DNA from: Opitutaceae bacterium
GTDB lineage: Bacteria > Verrucomicrobiota > Verrucomicrobiia > Opitutales > Opitutaceae
DNA length: 64,000 nucleotides
Assembly: GCA_028284235.1 (NCBI GenBank)
Contig: JANQSC010000039.1
Coordinates: 1-64,000 of the forward strand
Direction of reading: 5' to 3'
Shown piece after piece: positions 48,156 through 54,426 of this stretch. Position 1 is the stretch's first letter, and each line of letters starts with the position of its first letter. The position numbers were made by a program, and so were the translations under genes. A model generated the notes under the pieces. That model worked only from the letters and a program-made list of their open reading frames with translations. It did no database searches and was not told the DNA's origin.

Positions 48156-48443
48156 ATGATCAAAGGAATGGACTCTGAAACGATACGCCGCTATGCGAAA
48201 GCGAGGAAGAAGATCGATGAGAACGCGGACATGATCTATTGCATCTCTATGGTCTTTTCAGTCTTCGAGGATTGGCCAGATGATCGCATCGAGATCAGCG
48301 CCTTTGCTTTGGGAAAGCTCAACAGTCTAATGACTCTCTATTCTTGTCGTGTCATCTCAGCCTTGGAGGATTTCGCTTCCGTGCGGGATGCCGAGGATTT
48401 CGTGGAGAAGTTGGAGAGATGCGAAGAAACCAAAGATTCTTAG
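48156..48443 (+). CDS. Orphan 95-aa protein divergent to the XRE regulator (cassette gene)
   Basis: A 95-residue, mostly helical, soluble protein with AAGGTAGG before its ATG. I recognise no family. Notable segments are IKGMDSETIRRYAKARKKIDENAD at the start and AFALGKLNSLMTLYSCRVISALEDFASVRDAEDFVEKLE in the second half. It is the only plus-strand gene of the array and faces the XRE regulator across two shared operators, an arrangement seen in toxin-antitoxin and control-element pairs. A decayed copy of its N-terminus sits at about 40.2 kb, which argues that it is a real, once-duplicated gene. Confidence 0.65.
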   Translation: MIKGMDSETIRRYAKARKKIDENADMIYCISMVFSVFEDWPDDRIEISAFALGKLNSLMTLYSCRVISALEDFASVRDAEDFVEKLERCEETKDS

Positions 48444-48447
48444 TTTC

Positions 48448-48527
48448 GCCGAACGTCGCAGCTCAGCCGTGCGGCCATTCCGCGTTGGCCATAAGGCCTT
48501 CTTCGCCTTCGCGGTATTTTGTTAGAG
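48448..48527 (-). other. attC site
   Basis: Minus strand: opens CTCTAACAAAATACCGCG 12 bases after the Ada-type stop and closes GCGACGTTCGGC. The centre AAGGCC-TTAT-GGCC and CGCGG...CCGC arms form hairpins. Confidence 0.7.
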
Positions 48528-48538
48528 GAAGTTCGTAG

Positions 48539-49405
48539 TTACTTACTGGATAAGCTCGAATGGGAAATAGAAGCGTCCCAGGAGATGAGCATTTTCTTAC
48601 GATTCTCTCCCCATCGGTAGTCGCCAAACTCCCCGTTTGCTCGAATGACTCGGTGACAGGGAATCAGATAGGCCACTGGGTTGGCTCCGATAGCGGAGCC
48701 AACTGCTCGAGCGGCCTTTGGCCTATCGATGGCTTTTGCGAGACTCCCATAGGTCTCGAATCTACCTGTAGGAACACGTAACAAGCATTGCCAGACCTTA
48801 AGTTGAAATGGGCTTGCCTTTAGATGAAGCCTGCTTTGCTCGAGCGAAGACCAATCGGCCCTGAAAAATTTCAGGGCATTTTCATGGTGAGTGTTCGAAG
48901 CTTCTCGGAGCTTCGCTTTAGGAAACTCTAACCGAAAGGCGTCCAGCGCTCCAGTCTCGCTATCAATGAATGCTAGATGAGAAAGTCCCTTAGGCGTGGA
49001 AACCAAAAGCGCGCGACCCATTGGAGTTTCAGCGATTTCATAGTCAAAGGAAAGACTTGCGCCTTCATTCTTATATTCTCCAGGCGTCATTGCTTCGATC
49101 GTCACGAACAAGTCATGCAGTCGGCTAGGACCCGATAATCCGACTTCAAACGCAGTCTCAAGCACAGAAGCATTGGGTTGGCGCAAGTGGTTCTTTGCAT
49201 GGGCCACGCTTAGGTGCTGAAGAAATTTCTTGGGACTCACGCCCGTCCATTCCGTGAACAACCGCTGGAAGTGGAATGCGCTCAGGTTAACGGCGGAGGC
49301 GACTTCGTTAAGGTCGGGCTGATTTTGGAAATTCGTCTCAATGTAGCGTATCGCTTTGGCAATTCGCTCATACGCTTGGAGTCTTGATTCAGTAGTTCGA
49401 TCCAT
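48539..49405 (-). CDS. Ada-type regulator/O6-methylguanine-DNA methyltransferase (cassette gene)
   Basis: A 288-residue fusion. Residues about 10-105 form an AraC-type DNA-binding domain (AKAIRYIETNFQNQPDLNEVASAVNLSAFHFQRLFTEWTGVSPKKFLQHL). Residues about 110-275 form a methylated-DNA--protein-cysteine methyltransferase, with the acceptor Cys250 in LIPCHRVIRANGEFGDYRWG. The N-terminal zinc/phosphotriester domain of E. coli Ada is absent, so it should repair O6-alkylguanine but sense damage differently, if at all. It lies five bases after an SDR gene in the same cassette, so the two are co-transcribed. Confidence 0.92.
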   Translation of the reverse strand: MDRTTESRLQAYERIAKAIRYIETNFQNQPDLNEVASAVNLSAFHFQRLFTEWTGVSPKKFLQHLSVAHAKNHLRQPNASVLETAFEVGLSGPSRLHDLFVTIEAMTPGEYKNEGASLSFDYEIAETPMGRALLVSTPKGLSHLAFIDSETGALDAFRLEFPKAKLREASNTHHENALKFFRADWSSLEQSRLHLKASPFQLKVWQCLLRVPTGRFETYGSLAKAIDRPKAARAVGSAIGANPVAYLIPCHRVIRANGEFGDYRWGENRKKMLISWDASISHSSLSSK

Positions 49406-49410
49406 AATTT

Positions 49411-50163
49411 TCAGCCCTTGAAAATCGAGTTGCCTCCATCGACATAAAGTGAACTCCCGGTAACGAAACTAGATTCGGAAGTCAGGAGAAAAAGGGCGGC
49501 CTGCGCGATTTCATCCGCTGTGGCCATGCGCTTGAGAGCATGCATAGCAGCGACCGCAGCATGCGCGTCAGGATCACTTCCCGCCATTTCCGTCAGCGTT
49601 CCACCTGGCAGCAGAGCGTTGACGCGAATGTTCTGTTGACCGCATTCCGCTGCCAAGCTTTGCGTCAGTCCAATCAGGCCTGCTTTCGATGCAGCGTAGG
49701 CCGTCATGCCGGGCAGTCCAATCCCCTGCCCGACAAATGACGAGGTGAATACGATCGCTCCTCGACCTCGATCCTGAAGCGCAGGGATCTGATGCTTTGC
49801 AGCCAGATAGGCGCCCGTTAGATTGATATCGAGAACGCTTCTCCAGGTCTCCAAGTCGATCTCCTCCAAGGGCTTCATGGGACCAAGAACCCCGGCATTA
49901 TTGAAGGCGCCATCCAAACCTCCGAACTCGGATAGAGCGGCGGCTACAAGACGTTGCGCAAAGTCTTCATCCAAAGCGTCGCCCACTACCGGAATGGCAA
50001 CCTTCCCCCTTGATCTCAGGTCTTTTTCAAGCTCCTGCAGGCGATCTTCTCTTCTCGCGCCCATGATCACATTCGCTCCTTCATCTGCAAAGATGCAAGC
50101 CGCAGAGGCTCCAATGCCACTGCTTGCCCCGGTGACGATGATCGTCTTCTTTGATAATCTCAT
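49411..50163 (-). CDS. SDR-family oxidoreductase (cassette gene)
   Basis: A 250-residue classical short-chain dehydrogenase. TGASSGIG is at 12-19, NNAG near 92, SSF near 142, and the catalytic YAASK follows MTA; the C-terminal GSSLYVDGG is typical of FabG-like enzymes. Substrate unknown. It precedes the Ada-type gene by five bases in one cassette. The upstream region (50164-50268) has an extended -10-like TAGTATACT and an AGGA ribosome-binding site, so this two-gene cassette probably carries its own promoter, which is uncommon for cassettes. Confidence 0.92.
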   Translation of the reverse strand: MRLSKKTIIVTGASSGIGASAACIFADEGANVIMGARREDRLQELEKDLRSRGKVAIPVVGDALDEDFAQRLVAAALSEFGGLDGAFNNAGVLGPMKPLEEIDLETWRSVLDINLTGAYLAAKHQIPALQDRGRGAIVFTSSFVGQGIGLPGMTAYAASKAGLIGLTQSLAAECGQQNIRVNALLPGGTLTEMAGSDPDAHAAVAAMHALKRMATADEIAQAALFLLTSESSFVTGSSLYVDGGNSIFKG

Positions 50164-50268
50164 GGTCTCTTTTTCCTCCCTGTTTTGTAACGCAAACGGG
50201 AGCCAGTATACTATTCGCGAACTTTAGAGACGACCCGATTCTTGCTGTCTTTGGCGAAAAACTTTTCC

Positions 50269-50338
50269 GCCGAACGTGAAGGGGAGGTGCGAGTGACCGT
50301 GCCAGCGATCACTCGTTATCTCTCCCGATGTGTTAAGT
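50269..50338 (-). other. attC site
   Basis: Minus strand: opens ACTTAACACATCGGGAGAG, an exact RYYYAAC box overlapping the VOC stop codon, and closes TTCACGTTCGGC. CGAGTGA and TCACTCG pair exactly, GGGAG with CTCCC. Confidence 0.85.
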
Positions 50339-50995
50339 CTTGGGTTCAGGCGTGCTCGCAAAACACAGAAGGTTGCCGTCCAGATCCTTAACAATAAAAT
50401 CCGTGGCGCCCCACGGCTGAGGTTTTAACCTTTGATGGAACTCAACCCCTTTCTCTTGAAACTCAAGAAACAGGGCCTTCACGTTTGTTACCGGAATGGC
50501 AGTCGACAGGATATCCTCTGCATTGTGTCGAATTTGATGCTCGCACACATGCCTCAGGTGGAGACTCGCACGATCCCGGGTTATCATACCGTAAAAAGGG
50601 GGTTCTCCCCAAAGGTAATCGACCTTGAATCCCAGTTTTTGGGTATAATACGTCACTGCTTCAGCGACACTCCCCACAAGAATCATGGGAAACGCGGTTA
50701 TCAGCGAACACGCCTCTAGTGTAGGCTCTTTCACATTACTCATAGTAGCTCCTTCTTTCTTCAGAGCGCTCCATGAGTCGAAACCATTCTCTTTTGCGAC
50801 AATCTCTTGAGCTTCGTGGAGGGCAAATTTGCTTGCCATAATATCTTTGTCTGAACTGCCACGAAACCGCGCACTATTGTTCCTGATCCGTTGGCAAACA
50901 GGATAGTATCCTTCCCGGTGCCTCTTGAGTAGGTATTTTGCCTGCTTTTTCAGATTTTCGACTACTGGAGTGGGCGCACTCATCGGAATACTCAT
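50333..50995 (-). CDS. VOC-family protein with N-terminal helical extension (cassette gene)
   Basis: A 220-residue protein. Residues 1-78 form a small helical module (NLKKQAKYLLKRHREGYYPVCQRIR...FALHEAQEIVAKENGFDSWSALKKE) often found ahead of glyoxalase-like or ankyrin domains. Residues about 95-217 form a vicinal-oxygen-chelate domain (MILVGSVAEAVTYYTQKLGFKVDYLWGEPPFYGMITRDRASLHLRH...FIVKDLDGNLLCFAST), like bleomycin-resistance/glyoxalase proteins. Metal-type residues are present (His in LHLRHV, Glu absent at the last position, where C-F-A is seen), so binding rather than catalysis is possible. Both cassette borders are attC. Confidence 0.82.
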   Translation of the reverse strand: MSIPMSAPTPVVENLKKQAKYLLKRHREGYYPVCQRIRNNSARFRGSSDKDIMASKFALHEAQEIVAKENGFDSWSALKKEGATMSNVKEPTLEACSLITAFPMILVGSVAEAVTYYTQKLGFKVDYLWGEPPFYGMITRDRASLHLRHVCEHQIRHNAEDILSTAIPVTNVKALFLEFQEKGVEFHQRLKPQPWGATDFIVKDLDGNLLCFASTPEPKT

Positions 50996-51156
50996 TCAAT
51001 TCCCAGCTATAGTCTGCATCTAGCTGGTCCGATATTGTTGATTTCGTGGCAAGTGGGCATTGCCCTTTCCATGCAGACCTGGATGCGCCCTACCAAAGCA
51101 ACTACAATGGAAGAGGTTTGGGGAACTCCTGTCAATCTCTCTGAATCCAGTCTTTT

Positions 51157-51226
51157 TTTAAACGTGGAAGTGTATCACGTAGTGAAGCGCAGCGTAACGG
51201 AGTTGAGTACCGCCGACTGGTTCTAG
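51157..51226 (-). other. attC-like site
   Basis: Minus strand: opens CTAGAACCAGTCGGCGG at the stop codon of the next gene and closes TCCACGTTTAAA. The end boxes fit poorly and the stem is weak, but position and size match the other sites. Confidence 0.5.
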
Positions 51227-51654
51227 CGTTCGACTAACTTTTTCATTGGGTCATCGTCGCGATTGAAGATCACATTCTTTGCTTCCTCAAATTCAGTTTT
51301 TGCTAACACGCTTTCTTTTGAGAATGAAGTGAGCCTAAAATAGGCGTATCGACGTGAGTCGACGGCTGCATCTTCATTCGCCATCATTCGTCTAAGAAGC
51401 CTAATAAGTGCATCATGCTCAGAACCTTCTCTTTTCATTCCGTTGATTGCGTTTTTAGCGATCATTACGGCCATGCGATTCTTGCCTGATAGGCCGCTAT
51501 GACCGTGCACTAAGAACAGAACTACACTATTACGGCTTTCTTCTTCGATAGCCTTGGCAACAGTGTTAATATCGGAGTTCAGTTCTTCGTCGCTGTAGGC
51601 GTATAGTTGGTAACCCAGTAATGTCCAAAATAAGATGATGATGAATTTTTTCAT
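51223..51654 (-). CDS. Exported protein of unknown function (cassette gene)
   Basis: A 143-residue protein with signal peptide (MKKFIIILFWTLLGYQLYA). The mature part is predicted largely helical (LNSDINTVAKAIEEESRNSVVLFLVHGHSG, AVMIAKNAINGMKREGSEHDALIRLLRRMM), resembling short HEAT-like helices. No family recognised. AT-rich, bounded by attC-like sites. Confidence 0.55.
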   Translation of the reverse strand: MKKFIIILFWTLLGYQLYAYSDEELNSDINTVAKAIEEESRNSVVLFLVHGHSGLSGKNRMAVMIAKNAINGMKREGSEHDALIRLLRRMMANEDAAVDSRRYAYFRLTSFSKESVLAKTEFEEAKNVIFNRDDDPMKKLVER

Positions 51655-51659
51655 TTTTT

Positions 51660-51701
51660 GTAGAACGCTCGCACTCGTTACCTACTGCGCTTTGTTGGCA
51701 T
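51660..51701 (-). other. Short attC-like site
   Basis: Minus strand: opens TGCCAACAAAGCGCAGTAGG and closes GAGCGTTCTAC. At about 42 bases it is shorter than most functional attC sites, so it may be truncated; its GTAACGAG centre recurs in the site at 53379. Confidence 0.55.
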
Positions 51702-52636
51702 TAGTTTGATTCCAGTTCTTTGATGCGCAGTTCTTGTGCAGAAATCTTTTTGTCCTGCTCGATGATGTATAAGGTCAGTTCTTCAATCTTTTGCATCATA
51801 AGCTTCTGAGCTTCCCCAACTGAAAGACCTTCGGATTCAATAACTGACGCGGGTGGCACATCTGGAAGATGTCCATGCTCTTCGATGTGGGACTCCACTT
51901 CCTCAAGAGATCTCAATCGGTAAGAATCCTCAAAGACAAAGTCTGACCATCCCGTATCCACAATCACTTCCTTAGCTCGAACCGATCCATTTACAGCTAG
52001 CTTATGAAGTCCTGGGTCTGCAGTCCCTATCCCTACATTGCCAGTGTCTCCAAGGATCGTGAATCTCTTTGTCATGTTGCTTCCATCGTATAACTGGACA
52101 TTGAAATCTACAAATGGCGCACCATTCTTTCGAGTGGATAGTATTCGTGTGCCAGCGATGGACTGGTCGTATGTGGAATTGATAAAAGAAATTCCAGCCG
52201 ATGATTCAGCTGCTGTCGTGTGATTACGCACTGTGACAAAGTGCTCTCCTGAGTCTACAGTTTTTATAATATCGAGAGGAGTTACTGGATTCGCAGTTCC
52301 AATTCCAACGTTGCCATTGGGGATAGTGACATCACTAGCTGGCATTTCAACAACGCCACTATCTGATCTAAGTCTTAACAAGGTTGAATTGTCTGTTTCA
52401 GAGTAAAAGTACAATTGCTCACCATTCGTTCCACCAATTCCAAGTCTGTAGTTCCGGCCAGAACCTTTAGTATCTTTTATGAATATTGCCCCAGAATCGT
52501 TGTTCCTTGGGCCTAATGTCAGGGTCCCGCTGGGGATCGATAAATCTCCATTGATGGTGTCCGGCAATGCTGATGAGCAAAGGAGCATCACTGAGAGTGC
52601 TATTAAAGCTGAAGTTCTTAAACATTTTGTATTCAT
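51701..52636 (-). CDS. Exported tail-fibre-like protein (cassette gene)
   Basis: A 311-residue protein with signal peptide (about 1-26). The middle has beta-repeat segments of phage-fibre or adhesin type (NGNVGIGTANPVTPLDI, TGNVGIGTADPGLHKLAVNGSVRAKEV). The C-terminal part (RLRSLEEVESHIEEHGHLPDVPPASVIESEGLSVGEAQKLMMQKIEELTLYIIEQ) is the signature of a trimeric coiled-coil module at the end of many Bacteroidota and Verrucomicrobiota surface proteins, related in layout to endosialidase-chaperone tails but without an obvious cleavage motif. Likely a surface or secreted trimeric fibre. Confidence 0.75.
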   Translation of the reverse strand: MNTKCLRTSALIALSVMLLCSSALPDTINGDLSIPSGTLTLGPRNNDSGAIFIKDTKGSGRNYRLGIGGTNGEQLYFYSETDNSTLLRLRSDSGVVEMPASDVTIPNGNVGIGTANPVTPLDIIKTVDSGEHFVTVRNHTTAAESSAGISFINSTYDQSIAGTRILSTRKNGAPFVDFNVQLYDGSNMTKRFTILGDTGNVGIGTADPGLHKLAVNGSVRAKEVIVDTGWSDFVFEDSYRLRSLEEVESHIEEHGHLPDVPPASVIESEGLSVGEAQKLMMQKIEELTLYIIEQDKKISAQELRIKELESN

Positions 52637-52644
52637 AAATTCTA

Positions 52645-52702
52645 TGCCAACGTCCAGCGGAGGAGGCGGCCGTAGGCCGTTGCCTCACGCGCCTTGTTGG
52701 AC
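52645..52702 (-). other. attC site
   Basis: Minus strand: opens GTCCAACAAGGCGCGTGAGG, an exact RYYYAAC box, and closes CGCTGGACGTTGGCA. CAACGGCCTACGGCCGC gives the central hairpin. The stop codon of the upstream gene lies inside it. Closely related to the site at 46286-46338. Confidence 0.8.
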
Positions 52703-53371
52703 CTTTTCGTCTATTTTGGTATTGTGAAAAGACAAACCTCTCCACTTCATTTTGTCATAGAGTGATTTAAATGCTTCGGATACAAAGATTGGCCTGCCTG
52801 CACTACCGCCGCTACCGAACCACTCACTAGACCTAACCACATCCACAACAACCTGACGAACTGACTCTGGCAAGAGGATCTCCTCTTCATTCTTACGTGG
52901 ATAGTTGAATTTGCATTTACCACAAAATGGCCCATCCATAAGCTGGCTACCATTAGCTTTGAGAAACCTAACCATCGATTCATCTCTGGGCATCTCACAG
53001 GTTTCAAATCGAAGTGTCGAAGTACCGAGTGAGTCGCACAAGATTGTGTCCACGTGCATTTGGTAAATGCTCTCTAGTTCTGCCCCTGTTCCGTTTTTGA
53101 CGGGACGCGAAAACCTTAGACCTTGAATTCCTTCTTTCTTAAGAACCTCAGTCACTTCGGTACGGACAAACACTTCGTCGAACACCCAATTAAGGCCAAT
53201 GAACTGGGATCGCTTCGATTTCGGTTCAGAACGAAACCGAAACGGCGCTTTCTGCGACTTCCCGATTTCGCATGTAGGACAAGCATCGCTCAGATCGTAT
53301 GTTACTTCCAAATACGTATCCTCAGGCTGGGGATAGCCTGTTTGGCCTGTCATTATGCGATACCAGTTCAT
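52685..53371 (-). CDS. Double-CXXC protein, immunity-like (cassette gene)
   Basis: A 228-residue cytosolic protein with two CxxC pairs, CPTC near residue 31 and CGKC near 157, presumably one zinc site. FRFRSEPKSKRSQFIGLNWVFDEVFVRTEVTEVLKKEGIQGLRFSRPVK recalls the double-CXXCG paralogous family of myxobacteria, which includes immunity proteins of contact-dependent toxins, but I am judging by pattern only. The final residues (QQGA and stop) are read from the attC. A solitary immunity-like gene fits the cassette setting. Confidence 0.6.
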   Translation of the reverse strand: MNWYRIMTGQTGYPQPEDTYLEVTYDLSDACPTCEIGKSQKAPFRFRSEPKSKRSQFIGLNWVFDEVFVRTEVTEVLKKEGIQGLRFSRPVKNGTGAELESIYQMHVDTILCDSLGTSTLRFETCEMPRDESMVRFLKANGSQLMDGPFCGKCKFNYPRKNEEEILLPESVRQVVVDVVRSSEWFGSGGSAGRPIFVSEAFKSLYDKMKWRGLSFHNTKIDEKVQQGA

Positions 53372-53378
53372 TTCTTTC

Positions 53379-53440
53379 GTCCAAAGTCGAGCTGAGACGA
53401 CGGGCGCGCAAACGCTCGTTACCTCAAGCGTTTGGTTCTC
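53379..53440 (-). other. attC site
   Basis: Minus strand: opens GAGAACCAAACGCTTGAGG and closes CTCGACTTTGGAC. CCAAA pairs with TTTGG, CTTGAG with CTCAG-type bases, and AACGAGCG...CGCGC forms the centre. First (proximal) attC of the visible array. Confidence 0.65.
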
Positions 53441-53801
53441 CTTGTAGTTCTTTTATTTGAATTTCAATAGCTTCGCGTACGAAATCTGAATCAAGATCGT
53501 AGCCTTTCACATTTGCTCCAGACCAATTCACGCCAATCAATAGCCCATCGTTCTTTAATCCAGGTAACCATCGATCCCTGAACGCTTCCCACGAAATCTC
53601 ATAAGGTTCGAAACTTGCGTATGCAGGAGCTTTTTCTTTAATTCTTTGGATTCTGGATACTGACGACCAAAACGGTTGAACGCGTATCCCATCGCGATTC
53701 TTAGGAGCTGGAAAACCTCCTGCGTCCTTGATCGTCCAAACCTTTTTTTCTTTCGCAACCTGGCGATAAAATGCGTGCGCGTGTGATGCGGAATTGCTCA
53801 T
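53424..53801 (-). CDS. DUF2750 protein (cassette gene)
   Basis: A 125-residue cytosolic protein that matches the DUF2750 family along its length: HAFYRQVAKEKKVWTIKDAGGFPAP, QPFWSSVSRIQRIKEKAPAYASFEPYEISWEAFRDRWLPGLKNDGLLIGVNWSG. The family is widespread, small and of unknown function, and I associate it with accessory regions and immunity-like contexts. It is the first cassette of the array when read on the minus strand; upstream of it no attI or integrase is found. Confidence 0.85.
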   Translation of the reverse strand: MSNSASHAHAFYRQVAKEKKVWTIKDAGGFPAPKNRDGIRVQPFWSSVSRIQRIKEKAPAYASFEPYEISWEAFRDRWLPGLKNDGLLIGVNWSGANVKGYDLDSDFVREAIEIQIKELQGEPNA

Positions 53802-54426
53802 CTGCTTTTTGGAGAAATATTGGTATGCACGACATAGTTCATGCTGAAATCAGCGAAACAGTCAAAGGGTAAATTACTAGAATTGGATTACAAAATCACT
53901 AGTAAGAAGATGTTTATTTACTGCTAGACTTATCGATTTTCCAGCTTCCAATCTCAATATGAGCGCACAGTTTAACGCATCGTCATCTCGATTTACAAAG
54001 ATCGAAAAAGCTGCGCTGAATTCGCATCAGCCTGAATAATATATTTAAGTGGAAAACACTGATAAACAGGACAACGCGCCATGTATAGTTCGCTGACTTG
54101 AAATACAGTGGATCGATGAGAGGTCGAGGCACGACACGAATCTGGTTAGGAAGTAGACGCAGACTCATCGCGTGACGCTAAATTGGTGTTTCCGACACTG
54201 CGTCAAGAGAGAATGGCGTTATGTCGACGGCCAGGTCGCGCGTCAAATTCGAAAAGAAACAGTGTCGGCTCGCAATCCTGAGGACCAGCGAACGAAGCAG
54301 CAGGTCGATCCATTGGAACCCATCGGCTACTCATTTTAACAATCGGTTCGCAGTAAAACTCACTACGGGAACCAAACTGTGGCTTGCGGAGTCTCTGCGT
54401 TCGCACTAGAAACCATCGCAAAAACC
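53802..54426. other. Region where an attI site and integrase would be expected; neither found
   Basis: About 625 bases, AT-rich near 53800-54050 and GC-richer after. It lies upstream of the first cassette in the reading direction, the usual place of attI and intI. The six frames hold only short, non-protein-like open stretches and none with the conserved Arg, His and Tyr segments of a tyrosine recombinase. I cannot recognise an attI. A promoter for the first cassette may lie near 53820-53900. Confidence 0.5.

Larger units (their letters stand above)
42435..53801 (-). mobile_element. Integron cassette array lacking an integrase (CALIN)
   Basis: Fourteen attC-like sites, each an imperfect palindrome of about 40-126 bases, alternate with 16 small genes, 15 of them on the minus strand. 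Read on the minus strand, each site starts with a variant of RYYYAAC (for example ACCTAAC, ATCTAAC, ACTTAAC) directly at or after a stop codon and ends with a variant of GTTRRRY (GTTAGAT, GTTAGCT, GTTCGGC) just before the next start. Most genes are orphans or stress, immunity or enzyme families of the kind found in cassettes. No tyrosine recombinase gene occurs at either edge. Base composition is clearly more AT-rich than the flanks. Confidence 0.85.
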
